In this document: positions 25,287-34,712 of the stretch, one piece after another | How positions within the stretch are numbered: position 1 is the first letter of the stretch | How the letters are laid out: every line of letters begins with the position of its first letter | Origin: Bacillota bacterium | GTDB taxonomy: Bacteria > Bacillota > Clostridia > DSM-8532 | Assembly (NCBI GenBank): GCA_023415205.1 | Contig: JAEZLR010000002.1 | Span: 14,070-78,069 of the forward strand | Length of the DNA: 64,000 bases | Direction of reading: 5' to 3' | Position numbers and translations under genes: made by a program | Notes under the pieces: model-generated | What the model saw: only the letters and a program-made list of their open reading frames with translations | The model's database searches: none | What the model was told of the DNA's origin: nothing

Positions 25287-25394
25287 GCTCATTTGTTTGT
25301 CCCAATCAGTGTTTGTCAAGACATTTACTAACCGACATTAACCATGTACTATAGAATGAGATATCCACAAAATGATGCCGAAAGGAGAAAATCC

Positions 25395-27830
25395 ATGCGC
25401 CTTGCCTCCATTGCACTGGCAGAAGCTACCAGGGGCTTTGACAAGCTTTATGATTACAAACTATCCCCAGAGGATAGTGTTAAGGCTGTACCAGGAATGC
25501 GTGTACTTGTCCCCTTCGGTAAAGGTAATAGACTCCAGTCCGCATGGATTATCAAGCTTTGGGACGGGGAGCAGGATAAAAAGTATAAAGAAGTCTTTCA
25601 ATTGATGGATGATGAGGCTTTGTTGCCACCTGACATGGTTAAGCTGGCTGAGTGGATGAAAACCCGATATTTTTGTACTTGGGGAGATACCCTGCGCATT
25701 ATGCTTCCGGCAGGAGTGCATTTAACGAGGAAAAGGATGCTTAAAGCACCTATGGAGCTTAACCTTCAAGCCTTGGATGCAGAGGAAGCAGCCTTTATTT
25801 CCAAGCTTCGGGAGAAGCAGGAGGGGATACCGGAGCAAGAAATGGTCTGTGATGACGAAGGCCAAAAGATCCTCCAAAGGCTTATTCAAAAGGGTGCCGT
25901 AGAAATCAGCGAATCCTTTAATCAGCGTATCAACGAAAAAACGATTAAGGCCATGATTCCGGCCATTGATAAAGACGAATTTGACAGCCTAGTAGAAGAA
26001 GGAAAGATTAGGAGCATTCACGCCATAAGGGCTATGGAAGCCCTTTTTGCCGAGGAGATGTGTTCCCTTCAAGATCTGCTTCTGATCCAGGGGGTGACCC
26101 ATTCCACCCTCCGTAACATGGCCAAAAAGGAATGGGTGACTTATTGTGAAATTGAGGTAGAACGCGATCCCTTCAGTCATTGGGAGCCTGAAACAAACAA
26201 TCCTCCCCAACTGACAGAAGAGCAACAGGCTGTATTGGATCATGGGTTGCTTTTTCTTAAGAATAAGGAGCTCAATGAAGTTCTGCTTCATGGCATCACG
26301 GGAAGCGGGAAAACTGAAATATATCTCAGGCTTATCGCCGAGGCCATAAAATCAGGAAGAAAGGCGATAGTACTGGTTCCTGAAATATCCCTGACACCGC
26401 AGATGACCCATCGGTTTACAGGACGATTCGGAGGAAGGGTGGCCATACAGCACAGTCGCTTATCTCAAGGCGAGCGCTATGACCAATGGCGGAAAATACG
26501 CTCAGGAGAGGTAGACGTGGTCATCGGGGCACGATCCGCAGTATTCGCTCCCCTTTCAGACATCGGAATCATTATTGTGGATGAAGAACATGAGCAGACC
26601 TATAAGTCTGAGAACACCCCAAAATATGACGCCAGGCATGTGGCCAGAGCCCGCTGCAACATTCATGGTGCTCTTCTGGTTATGGGCTCGGCTACACCGT
26701 CCATAGAAACTTTCTACCGAGCAGAAAGGCGAAAAATTCATCTTCTCACCATGAAGAACCGGCCTAATACACTGCCTTTGCCAAGGGTCTCTCTGGTGGA
26801 TATGCGCGAAGAATTAAAGGAAGGAAATCGAAGTGTTCTGAGCCGAAAACTGGAGGAGGAGCTTCTTAAGACAAAGGAAGCAGGTGATCAAAGTATTCTC
26901 TTTCTTAACCGTCGAGGATATTCTTCCTTCCTGCTCTGTCGAGATTGTGGTTTTGTGGTGAAATGCCCCCAGTGTAGTGTTTCGCTCACTGTTCATAAGC
27001 ATGATCGAAAGTTGATCTGCCATTATTGTGGATACACAAGAAGAGTACCCGAGCATTGCCCATCCTGCGACAGTCTAAACATCAAGGAATTGGGTACGGG
27101 GACTCAAAAAGTGGAAGAAGAGCTGCGGAATCATCCTGCCGGGTTTTCGGTTCTGCGCATGGACCTGGATACCACAGGAGGAAAGCAAGGACACCAAAAG
27201 CTTTTGGATAAATTCCGTAACAAAGAGGCGGACATCATAATCGGAACACAAATGGTCGCCAAGGGTCACGATTTTCCTGACGTCACTTGCGTGGGCATAC
27301 TTTCTGCCGATGCCTCATTGTTTAACAGTGATTTTAGGGCCAGTGAAAGAACCTTCCAGCTCATCACCCAGGCCTCTGGCCGTGCAGGACGGGGATCCAA
27401 ACCGGGAAGAGTGGTTGTTCAGGCTTACAATGTTGACGATTATGCCGTACAAGCCGCACTTGCTCAGGATTATGAGTCATTTTACCCCAAGGAGCTCATC
27501 ATGAGAAAACAGCTATTAGCACCTCCATTTTGCCATATTGGCCTGATTGTTGTCTCCGGGGAAAATGTTCATGATGCCAAAGAAAGCCTGAACCGAATCA
27601 AAATGGAGATCTTGTCCCCCTATACCCATGGGCCAGGCTTTCAGTGCTCCGAGATCCTGCCATCACCTGTTTTTATAGTAAGGAATAGGGCAAGATGGCG
27701 GCTGATAATAAAGATGGCTTCTATCAACCCTTTAATCAAGCTGATGAATGATGTGGTAGATAGGTTCGCCAAGCTGCGAATTCCCGGAACCGATGTGAGT
27801 GTGGATATCGATCCCTCGGGCATGGTATAA
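25395..27830 (+). CDS. priA: Primosomal protein N' (replication restart helicase)
   Basis: PriA recognises stalled forks and recombination intermediates and reloads the replicative helicase. The 811-residue protein has the N-terminal 3'-end-binding domain, then an SF2 helicase core with Walker A GITGSGKTE (about residue 300), DEEHEQ (about 398), and a zinc-binding insert with paired Cys (CRDCG, CPQC, CHYCG, CPSC, about 515-560). Motif VI region QASGRAGR is near 660. The ATG at 25395 follows AAAGGAG at good spacing; an upstream in-frame ATG at 25344 lacks one. It begins a cluster with def and fmt, an order common in Firmicutes. Confidence 0.96.
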   Translation: MRLASIALAEATRGFDKLYDYKLSPEDSVKAVPGMRVLVPFGKGNRLQSAWIIKLWDGEQDKKYKEVFQLMDDEALLPPDMVKLAEWMKTRYFCTWGDTLRIMLPAGVHLTRKRMLKAPMELNLQALDAEEAAFISKLREKQEGIPEQEMVCDDEGQKILQRLIQKGAVEISESFNQRINEKTIKAMIPAIDKDEFDSLVEEGKIRSIHAIRAMEALFAEEMCSLQDLLLIQGVTHSTLRNMAKKEWVTYCEIEVERDPFSHWEPETNNPPQLTEEQQAVLDHGLLFLKNKELNEVLLHGITGSGKTEIYLRLIAEAIKSGRKAIVLVPEISLTPQMTHRFTGRFGGRVAIQHSRLSQGERYDQWRKIRSGEVDVVIGARSAVFAPLSDIGIIIVDEEHEQTYKSENTPKYDARHVARARCNIHGALLVMGSATPSIETFYRAERRKIHLLTMKNRPNTLPLPRVSLVDMREELKEGNRSVLSRKLEEELLKTKEAGDQSILFLNRRGYSSFLLCRDCGFVVKCPQCSVSLTVHKHDRKLICHYCGYTRRVPEHCPSCDSLNIKELGTGTQKVEEELRNHPAGFSVLRMDLDTTGGKQGHQKLLDKFRNKEADIIIGTQMVAKGHDFPDVTCVGILSADASLFNSDFRASERTFQLITQASGRAGRGSKPGRVVVQAYNVDDYAVQAALAQDYESFYPKELIMRKQLLAPPFCHIGLIVVSGENVHDAKESLNRIKMEILSPYTHGPGFQCSEILPSPVFIVRNRARWRLIIKMASINPLIKLMNDVVDRFAKLRIPGTDVSVDIDPSGMV

Positions 27831-27924
27831 TGGTTTATATAAAATTTTCGAGCATTCATGGCGTTGCACCAGCTTCGCCATTGCCCTTATAATGAATTTA
27901 AGAACATAGTTTAAGGAGAAAGAT

Positions 27925-28389
27925 ATGGCCATTCTGAATATTGTTAAGAAAGGTGACGAAACCTTAAGAAAACGCTGTAAAGAAGTTAAAGAAATAAATG
28001 AAAGAGTGTTAGAACTTTTGGATGATATGAAGGATACCCTTTATGGCTGTGGAAACGGTGTTGGACTTGCAGCACCTCAGGTAGGCATATTGAAGCGTAT
28101 CGTTGTTATTGATGTTGGAGAAGGCCTCATGGAGCTCATAAATCCTGTTATTGTAGAGCAGGAAGGCGAACAGAATGAGGCAGAGGGCTGCCTGAGTATT
28201 CCAGGCGTCTATGGCAGGGTTAAACGCCCAGCCCGTGTGGTGGTTGAATACCTTAACCGGAAAGGGAAAAAAATGCGGAAAGAAGGTACAGGCTTATTGG
28301 CTATTTGTTTTTGCCATGAACTGGACCACCTTGATGGCATTCTCTTTGATGACAAGATCAATGAGTATATTGAAGTAGAAAAGGATTAG
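27925..28389 (+). CDS. def: Peptide deformylase
   Basis: The enzyme removes the N-formyl group from nascent proteins. All three motifs are seen: GNGVGLAAPQVG (about residues 41-52), EGCLSIPG (about 87-94) and HELDHLDG (about 131-138), which supply the Cys and two His metal ligands and the catalytic Glu. The usual Gln before HExxH is Cys here. The length of 154 residues is normal. AAGGAG lies 6 bp before the ATG. It is followed 5 bp later by fmt, the functionally paired gene. Confidence 0.96.
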   Translation: MAILNIVKKGDETLRKRCKEVKEINERVLELLDDMKDTLYGCGNGVGLAAPQVGILKRIVVIDVGEGLMELINPVIVEQEGEQNEAEGCLSIPGVYGRVKRPARVVVEYLNRKGKKMRKEGTGLLAICFCHELDHLDGILFDDKINEYIEVEKD

Positions 28390-28394
28390 TTTCG

Positions 28395-29366
28395 ATGAAG
28401 ATATTGTTTATGGGGACGCCGGAATTTGCGGTGCCCTCCCTAAGAGCGCTTTTTGAAAATGGGTACGATATAGTGGGTGTTGTAACTCAAGCTGACCGGC
28501 CTAAGGACAGGGGATACTCCATGAAAGCTCCCCCTGTTAAGGAGTTTGCCCTAGCCCACCAAATTCCTGTTTTTCAACCCATTAAGCTATCCAAGGAGCC
28601 CCAGGTTATTGATCAGCTCAAGGCCCTGGAACCTGACCTTACGGTTACCTGCGCCTTCGGACAGTTATTGCCCCAAAGTGTTCTGGATATTCCTAAAATG
28701 GGTACTATCAATGTCCACGGGTCTTTGCTGCCACGCTACAGAGGCGCGGCGCCCATCCAATGGTCCATCATTAACGGAGACACTAAAACGGGCATCACAA
28801 CAATGTTTACCGATATAGGCCTGGATACGGGAGATATGTTACTTAAGGAAGAGATAAGTATTCCTGACGATATGACAGCAGGTCAACTTCACGATGCTAT
28901 GTCATGTCTTGGTGCGGAAACCTTGATAAAAACCCTTGCAGCTCTGGAGACCGGTACGCTGCAACGGATTAAGCAAGATGAGGCCCAAGCGACGTATGCT
29001 CCTAAAATTGATAAATATACCGGGCATATTGACTGGTCACAAACCTCCAGGCAGATCCACAATCTCATTAGGGGAACCTCTCCCTGGCCGGGTGCTTATA
29101 CCGGTTTAGGGGATTGTAGAATGCGTATCTGGTATTCAAGCCTCCAGGAGTCTCAGACACCAGGCTTTTGCCTGGTTGGAAACCAAGTGCCTGGAACCAT
29201 TTTAGCATTGGATAATACGGGAATATGGGTGAAAACAGGGGATGGGGTATTGCTTGTTTCTGAGATACAGGTGGATTCTTGCAAGCGAATGACCCCCAAA
29301 CAATATGCCTGTGGACATCAACTTAAAGAAGGAATGATATTGGGTGCCTATAAAACAACCTGTTAA
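28395..29366 (+). CDS. fmt: Methionyl-tRNA formyltransferase
   Basis: The enzyme formylates initiator Met-tRNA using 10-formyltetrahydrofolate. The N-terminal formyltransferase domain (about residues 1-190) has FMGTPEFAVPSL at the start, and NVHGSLLPRYRGAAPIQW (about 107-124) with the catalytic Asn and His. The C-terminal tRNA-binding domain (about 205-315) includes IRGTSPWPGA. The length of 323 residues is typical. It overlaps the next gene by 23 bp if that gene starts at GTG 29344. Confidence 0.96.
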   Translation: MKILFMGTPEFAVPSLRALFENGYDIVGVVTQADRPKDRGYSMKAPPVKEFALAHQIPVFQPIKLSKEPQVIDQLKALEPDLTVTCAFGQLLPQSVLDIPKMGTINVHGSLLPRYRGAAPIQWSIINGDTKTGITTMFTDIGLDTGDMLLKEEISIPDDMTAGQLHDAMSCLGAETLIKTLAALETGTLQRIKQDEAQATYAPKIDKYTGHIDWSQTSRQIHNLIRGTSPWPGAYTGLGDCRMRIWYSSLQESQTPGFCLVGNQVPGTILALDNTGIWVKTGDGVLLVSEIQVDSCKRMTPKQYACGHQLKEGMILGAYKTTC

Positions 29367-30726
29367 ATCCTATAGCAACAACACTAGTCTGAGAATGATG
29401 GTACTATCAATGGCTATGGTAGCAATGTCCTTATTGATGACCGCTTGCTCGGTCAACCGGCAGCAGAACACAACACCTTCCCTTCCAATTACAGAGCCTT
29501 ATCAAACGGAAGGAACCCCTGCTCCGCAAGCCACAGTCAGCCCGGAGGTATCTGTACCACCGTCCGAAAGCCCCCTAGAGGGCGGAAGCTCGGAGGAGGA
29601 GGCGGAAAAGCTTATGGCTACCTTGACCCTTGAAGAAAAAATAGGGCAGATGTTTTTTATTACATCCCGGCGGGATAAAAAGGGTAATCTGCAGCTTAAC
29701 ATGGATGACGACCTAAAAAGGACAATTGAACAGTTTAAACCGGGGGGATTCATCTTTTTCACCGAAAACCTGGAATCAATTGATCAGACTGTAACGTTTA
29801 TAGAGGATCTTCAAAAAAGTAGTACCATCCCGTTATTTATGGGAATAGACGAAGAAGGTGGAGTGGTAACCCGGTTGAACAAAGCCCCGCTTCTTCATTC
29901 CACCGTTATGCCAACCCCCTTTGATATCGGACGAACAAACAACACGCGCTATGCTTATGAAGCGGCCTTTGCCATAAGCGAGGAAATCAAGAGTCTGGGT
30001 TTTAATTTGAACTTTGCACCAGTGGCGGATATATTTACTAATCCAAAAAATACCGTTATAGGGAAAAGAGCCTATGCCAGCGAAGCGGAGCTTGCAGCAA
30101 AAATGGTGGAATGGGCTGTGAAAGGCTCGCGGGATTGCGGAATTATTCCAGTTATCAAACATTTCCCTGGCCATGGAGATACAAGCCAGGATAGTCATAC
30201 GGGCTCAGCAGTTGTGGAAAAATCCCTTGATCAGCTTAAATCAACAGAATTCATCCCCTTTAAGGCGGGTATCGAAGCAGGCGCAGGAATGGTCATGACC
30301 GCTCATGTGCTAGCCCCTCTTATTAACGATAATAATCTGCCGGCTACCTTATCCAAGCCAATCTTAAATATTTTGCGTGAGGATTTAGGCTTTGACGGTG
30401 TCATTATTACCGATGGGCTTGAGATGAATGCTATATCAGCCTTCTATCCCGAAGACGAGGCTGTTGTTTTAGCCGTGGAAGCCGGGGTGGATATTCTCTT
30501 ACTGCCCAATGACCTTGAAAGCGCCTATTCGGCTGTTTTGAACGCAGTCCGGAACGGACGGCTTACAGAGCAAAGAATAGACAAATCTGTCAGAAGAATT
30601 CTAACTCTTAAATATGAATGGCTAATTAACGCACCACCCCTTGGAAGCCTGAACCCTGAAAATACTCTGGGCTCTGAAGAACATAAAGCCTTAGCCGACA
30701 GTATAAGGAAGGATAGTTCACCATGA
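29344..30726 (+). CDS. Glycoside hydrolase family 3 lipoprotein (NagZ-like beta-N-acetylglucosaminidase)
   Basis: A signal sequence ends in the lipobox-like LLMTAC (about residues 30-35), predicting lipid anchoring. A Pro/Ser/Thr-rich linker follows and then the GH3 domain (about 85-440). Diagnostic features are KHFPGHGDT with the downstream DSH dyad (about 274-288) and IITDGLEM (about 354-361) with the expected nucleophile Asp. Such enzymes trim N-acetylglucosamine from peptidoglycan fragments. The start is GTG 29344 with AAGAAGGA upstream; ATGs near 29395 are alternatives that also keep the signal peptide. Its end overlaps the queH ATG. Confidence 0.9.
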   Translation: MPIKQPVKSYSNNTSLRMMVLSMAMVAMSLLMTACSVNRQQNTTPSLPITEPYQTEGTPAPQATVSPEVSVPPSESPLEGGSSEEEAEKLMATLTLEEKIGQMFFITSRRDKKGNLQLNMDDDLKRTIEQFKPGGFIFFTENLESIDQTVTFIEDLQKSSTIPLFMGIDEEGGVVTRLNKAPLLHSTVMPTPFDIGRTNNTRYAYEAAFAISEEIKSLGFNLNFAPVADIFTNPKNTVIGKRAYASEAELAAKMVEWAVKGSRDCGIIPVIKHFPGHGDTSQDSHTGSAVVEKSLDQLKSTEFIPFKAGIEAGAGMVMTAHVLAPLINDNNLPATLSKPILNILREDLGFDGVIITDGLEMNAISAFYPEDEAVVLAVEAGVDILLLPNDLESAYSAVLNAVRNGRLTEQRIDKSVRRILTLKYEWLINAPPLGSLNPENTLGSEEHKALADSIRKDSSP

Positions 30727-31277
30727 GACTTTTAATGCATATCTGCTGTGCGCCTTGCTCCGTCGCCATTGTCCAAAAACTTCAGAATCAGGAAGATCTA
30801 TCTTTGGTGGGGTTTTTCTATAATCCCAATATTCATCCTCAACAGGAATATGCTTTACGTAAGGCCTCGGTGGTGGAGATGGCTCAGGGGGTTAATCTTC
30901 CGTTGGCTCTTTGTGATGAGGATGGAATGGCCCTTTGGAAAGATAAGTTAGGCAGGGATAAAGGACTTCGATGCACCACCTGTTATTCTATCAGAATGGA
31001 TGCCACAGCAAAGTATGCAAAGGAGAGAGGCTTTGATGGTTTTACCACAAGCCTGCTGATCAGCCCTTATCAGGACCATGAGCTCATTAGAACCCTCGGA
31101 GAGACCATGGCCAAAAAGTATCAACTAGTGTTTTTTTATGAGGATTTTCGCGAATTATATTGGAAAGGACGGGAGATATCCAGAGGAAAGCATTTTTATA
31201 TGCAAAAATTTTGTGGATGTTTGTACTCTTATAGTGAATCCGATCACCCCAAGAAGCCGATATATCTTTTAGATTGA
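30723..31277 (+). CDS. queH: Epoxyqueuosine reductase QueH
   Basis: QueH carries out the last step of queuosine synthesis in tRNA, as an iron-sulfur enzyme unrelated to QueG. The 184-residue protein (DUF208) has the adjacent cysteines HICCAPC (about residues 7-13), GFFYNPNIHP, CTTCYSIRM (about 89-97) and KFCGCLYS near the C-terminus, which are family marks. The ATG overlaps the TGA of the preceding GH3 gene (ATGA), so translation is probably coupled although the functions are unrelated. Confidence 0.93.
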   Translation: MRLLMHICCAPCSVAIVQKLQNQEDLSLVGFFYNPNIHPQQEYALRKASVVEMAQGVNLPLALCDEDGMALWKDKLGRDKGLRCTTCYSIRMDATAKYAKERGFDGFTTSLLISPYQDHELIRTLGETMAKKYQLVFFYEDFRELYWKGREISRGKHFYMQKFCGCLYSYSESDHPKKPIYLLD

Positions 31278-31381
31278 TTTTATTTGGAAAAGAACTTGTA
31301 ATATGATTGTTTTATTTTGCCTACCATAAAAGTGGTAAAATTGACACAGATACTAAAGAAAAGCTTCAAGAGGTGTGAAGA

Positions 31382-33643
31382 ATGAAGAAAATGGGTTCCA
31401 TTCTGCTATCTTTATGTCTTATTATGTTTCTGCTTCTTTCAATGCCCATGCAAGCCCTGGCGGCCAATGAGTTGGAGCTTTCCACCGGGGGTAGTGCCTC
31501 CAAGGTAACCTATTCTCAAGCCAATCATTTGGAAGAGATTCGTATATATGCTTCTTCGACTCAAATCGTCAAACAATATGTCATTCCACCTGAAGGTACA
31601 GTGACCTATTACCGTATCGGTTTTGAAATAGCCAATGTGTCCGTTCCTAAAACCATCAAATTTGATGTTAATAAAGGCACCGTGGGTCAAGTTCGTCTGG
31701 CGAATTTATCAGATCCCATCCGTACCAGCGTCGTCATTGAAACCACAAAAAAACCGGAGTATACCCTTACCCCCGCTCAGGACGGTAAAAGTGTCGTTCT
31801 CTCATTAAAAAGCGGAACGACCACCAACCCTTCACCCACACCTTCCGCCACTCCCAGTGAAACGCCTAAACCCAGCAGCACACCTATACCCAGTGAAACA
31901 CCTAAACCCAGCAGCACACCCACACCGGTGGTTACCCCAAAACCTTCTGCGACACCCGTTGCAACACCTACCCTACCGGTGAGTACAACCTCCCCTGTTA
32001 AGGCGCCACAGACCATTACAAGGAATGGTCCTTTGTCTTGGGCGCTGCTGTCTGATACCTGTGTGATAACATTGGATGGCATCAGCCTGTCTCAGACCAG
32101 TGTTGGAAACACTCCCCGCTTTGAATTGCGAGAAAATGAAAAAATCATTCAAATTACCCTGCCGGGTAAGGACACCCGTTTTACCAACGGATTTTTATCG
32201 GGGAATGCAATCATCTACGGCATCCTTGTCAATTATAATGCTAAACAGGATTGCACACTGATCCGCATTTCCTATCCCAATACCGTAACTTTTTCTCACT
32301 CCATCAACAATGGTAGCTCGGTGCTTCAAATCAAAGCAGGAAAAACAAGCGTGCCTGTTTCGTCGAACACCCCTTTGCCCTCGTCAAGCCCAGTTCCCTC
32401 GGTTACGCCTTCACCATCAGCATCACCGGCTCCGTCTGCAACCACAAATCCCGGGAATCTTTTATTTGCCTTTAATCCTGATTCGGTGGAGGTTTCTGCG
32501 CCCAATTTGACGGGTTCGAAGGTTTATCGCCTGGGGAATCCGTCACGAATTGTCATGGAATTTGCGGGGACGGCTGCACCCTCTGAAAAGATTATGCAAG
32601 CGGGTTCCCTTTATTCAAGAGCAGTTGTTTCTCAGCCTTACAACGGTCTTGTCCGTGTTGAGCTTTTTACTGATACCCTCCCTGATTGGACCTATTCAGA
32701 AGGCTCTGGTAAGGGCACCCTTTTATTAAGCGGCACAAAACTGACGAATATACAGGGCGGTAACGGCAATGGTGTAGTTGCTTTGCGCCTTGTAAGCCCT
32801 GGTATTGTCAATCGGTATCGCCAGTATATGGATAGCATTACCCTTGATGATAGTGTGGCCAACAGCACCTTTACCTACATGATTCCCACCAATATTGTTA
32901 ATTTAGGGGATGGCACAGCCAAGATGGAGGATGGGCTATCTAAGTCCATTGTAACCTTTACCACGGCTCAAAGCTCCTTCCTTTTGATAAACAAAACCGA
33001 TCCAAACACTCAGTTTAAAGTAATTGAAGGATCAAGTGCCGATGAATTGCTCATTGTTGTTTCCACCTCCGAATCTGGGGCCAAACCGTCACAGCCCAAT
33101 GGACCCAAGCTGGTTGTGCTTGACCCGGGCCATGGAGGCAGCGACCCCGGGGCCGTTATTGGCTCCTATTACGAAAAAACCTATAATCTTGATATAGCCC
33201 TAAGATGTGAGTCCATACTCAAGGCTAAGGGGATTAATGTGGTCTTAACGCGAACCACGGATGTCTTTGTTGGTCTGGAGGAAAGAGCTAAGTTTGCCAA
33301 TGACCTCAATGCGACGTTATTTGTCAGTATACATAATAACAGCATGCCTGCAGGTTACAAAGGCAGCATGACCCTTTATTACCCTTCAAGCTATGACGGG
33401 AAGGCTTATGCCCAAATCATTCAGAATAATATGATTAGGGATTTAAAAACCAATGATCTGGGCCTACGAGCCAGAGGGGATGTGGTTGTATTGAAAAAAA
33501 CGACAATGCCTGCGGTTCTGGCTGAGGTGGCCTGTATGTCCGACACAGGGGATATGGCGCTTCTCAACACCTCCGATTTTGTTCAAAAATCGGCTGAAAC
33601 CTTGGCGGAAAGTATTATTCAGATACTAAACAGTAGACCCTAG
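31382..33643 (+). CDS. N-acetylmuramoyl-L-alanine amidase with AMIN-type domains
   Basis: This secreted cell-wall hydrolase cleaves the bond between muramic acid and L-Ala. A signal peptide (about residues 1-28, ending LAA) is followed by several AMIN-like beta domains separated by Pro/Thr/Ser linkers (about 150-205 and 325-360). The Amidase_3 catalytic domain is at the C-terminus (about 575-750): VVLDPGHGG with a zinc His, Glu in YYEKTYNLD, SIHNNS with a second His, and LAEVACMS with the catalytic Glu. The linkers contain DNA-level tandem repeats (31861-31920). At 753 residues it is long for the family because of the extra AMIN-like domains. The ATG follows AAGAGGTG. Confidence 0.93.
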   Translation: MKKMGSILLSLCLIMFLLLSMPMQALAANELELSTGGSASKVTYSQANHLEEIRIYASSTQIVKQYVIPPEGTVTYYRIGFEIANVSVPKTIKFDVNKGTVGQVRLANLSDPIRTSVVIETTKKPEYTLTPAQDGKSVVLSLKSGTTTNPSPTPSATPSETPKPSSTPIPSETPKPSSTPTPVVTPKPSATPVATPTLPVSTTSPVKAPQTITRNGPLSWALLSDTCVITLDGISLSQTSVGNTPRFELRENEKIIQITLPGKDTRFTNGFLSGNAIIYGILVNYNAKQDCTLIRISYPNTVTFSHSINNGSSVLQIKAGKTSVPVSSNTPLPSSSPVPSVTPSPSASPAPSATTNPGNLLFAFNPDSVEVSAPNLTGSKVYRLGNPSRIVMEFAGTAAPSEKIMQAGSLYSRAVVSQPYNGLVRVELFTDTLPDWTYSEGSGKGTLLLSGTKLTNIQGGNGNGVVALRLVSPGIVNRYRQYMDSITLDDSVANSTFTYMIPTNIVNLGDGTAKMEDGLSKSIVTFTTAQSSFLLINKTDPNTQFKVIEGSSADELLIVVSTSESGAKPSQPNGPKLVVLDPGHGGSDPGAVIGSYYEKTYNLDIALRCESILKAKGINVVLTRTTDVFVGLEERAKFANDLNATLFVSIHNNSMPAGYKGSMTLYYPSSYDGKAYAQIIQNNMIRDLKTNDLGLRARGDVVVLKKTTMPAVLAEVACMSDTGDMALLNTSDFVQKSAETLAESIIQILNSRP
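31861..31921 (+). repeat. Tandem repeat encoding the Pro/Ser/Thr linker of the amidase
   Basis: A unit of about 33 bp with the core CCTAAACCCAGCAGCACACC occurs at about 31866 and 31902, encoding ETPKPSSTP twice. Such in-frame repeats can expand or contract and change linker length. Confidence 0.6.
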
Positions 33644-33672
33644 TCTTACTGATAGACATCGGGAAGGATTAC

Positions 33673-33708
33673 AAAAAACTCGAGGGCTAATAACCCCCGA
33701 GTTTTTTT
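33673..33708 (+). terminator. Rho-independent terminator after the amidase gene
   Basis: A stem with one mismatch (AAAAAACTCG-A-GGG at 33673-33686, CCC-C-CGAGTTTTTT at about 33693-33706) ends in seven T residues, 30 bp after the stop. Confidence 0.85.
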
Positions 33709-33977
33709 GGCTTACCTGAAGTTTAGGAACCTTACTTCTCGCAGCAAAGCTCATAGTGTTGTTCTTGAAAAGTGTCGAGCTTCATTGGCAAAGGCGTGGG
33801 CTATGGGCTGCTTCAAGGTTACGGGATCATCCATAGACTATGTGGCTGTGCTCCGAGGTACGCTGCCTCGCTTTAAAGGAATCCGCCTCAGGTCTCCACT
33901 AAAGTATATTTTTCTTTTCTGGATAACATGCAACACTTGTGATAACATATTAAAGAAAAAACTTGGATGGGACTGCT
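33709..33977. other. Intergenic stretch with no convincing gene
   Basis: A 96-codon open frame crosses this stretch, beginning inside the terminator at 33707 and overlapping rph. Its product resembles nothing I know and its start has no ribosome binding site. A small stem (CGAGG/CCTCG near 33855-33871) is present. The rph promoter should lie here. Confidence 0.4.
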
Positions 33978-34712
33978 ATGGAGAAAATGAGAATTGACGG
34001 AAGAAAAGTAAATGAGCTCAGGAAAGTAAAAATTACGCGGGATTATACCAAATATGCCGAAGGATCTGTCTTGGTTGAGTTTGGAGAGACTAAGGTTATT
34101 TGTACAGCCAGTGTGGATGACAAAGTGCCACCCTTTAAAAAGGGCTCAGGGGAGGGATGGGTTACTGCCGAGTATGATATGCTTCCCAGAGCAACCCTAT
34201 CACGAAATAACAGAGATAGGAATACCTTAAAAATCAATGGCAGGGCTAATGAAATACAAAGACTTATCGGGCGGGCCTTGCGTTCAGTGGTGGATTTTAA
34301 GGTGCTTGGCGAAAGAACCATTACCATTGATTGTGATGTGATACAGGCTGACGGAGGAACAAGAACGGCTGCCATCACCGGGGGCTTTGTGGCCTTGATG
34401 GATGCCTGCGGTGTTTTGGTCAATAATAAGCAGATCACGGAGATTCCTATTAAGGATTTTGTGGCGGCTGTCAGTGTGGGCTTTGTCAACGGATTGGAGC
34501 TTTTGGATCTTTGCTATGCCGAAGACTCCAAGGCCACCGTGGATATGAATGTGGTTATGACCGCTTCAGGCAAGCTTATAGAGGTTCAGGCCACAGGTGA
34601 GGAAAGCCCCTTTGAACGCCAGGTTCTCGATAAAATGCTGGATTATGCTCAACAGGGCATAGAGGCCCTCATTGATATTCAGAGAAATGTTCTTTTATCA
34701 AAGGAGAAATAA
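33978..34712 (+). CDS. rph: Ribonuclease PH
   Basis: RNase PH trims tRNA 3' ends by phosphorolysis. The 244-residue protein has the family start RIDGRK...LR, then GSVLVEFGETKVICTASV, and GWVTAEYDMLPRAT, RIIGRALRSVVD-type (here RLIGRALRSVVD) and DCDVIQADGGTRTA (about residues 115-130). The ATG at 33978 has GGATGGGA at suitable spacing; a TTG five codons earlier is less likely. Its stop overlaps the next ATG (TAATGA). It begins a run of rph, XTP pyrophosphatase and phosphodiesterase, an order widely kept in Firmicutes. Confidence 0.96.
   Translation: MEKMRIDGRKVNELRKVKITRDYTKYAEGSVLVEFGETKVICTASVDDKVPPFKKGSGEGWVTAEYDMLPRATLSRNNRDRNTLKINGRANEIQRLIGRALRSVVDFKVLGERTITIDCDVIQADGGTRTAAITGGFVALMDACGVLVNNKQITEIPIKDFVAAVSVGFVNGLELLDLCYAEDSKATVDMNVVMTASGKLIEVQATGEESPFERQVLDKMLDYAQQGIEALIDIQRNVLLSKEK

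Noticed and set aside
33707..33997. A 96-residue open frame between the amidase and rph
   Set aside because: It begins inside a terminator, has no ribosome binding site, overlaps rph and resembles no known protein.
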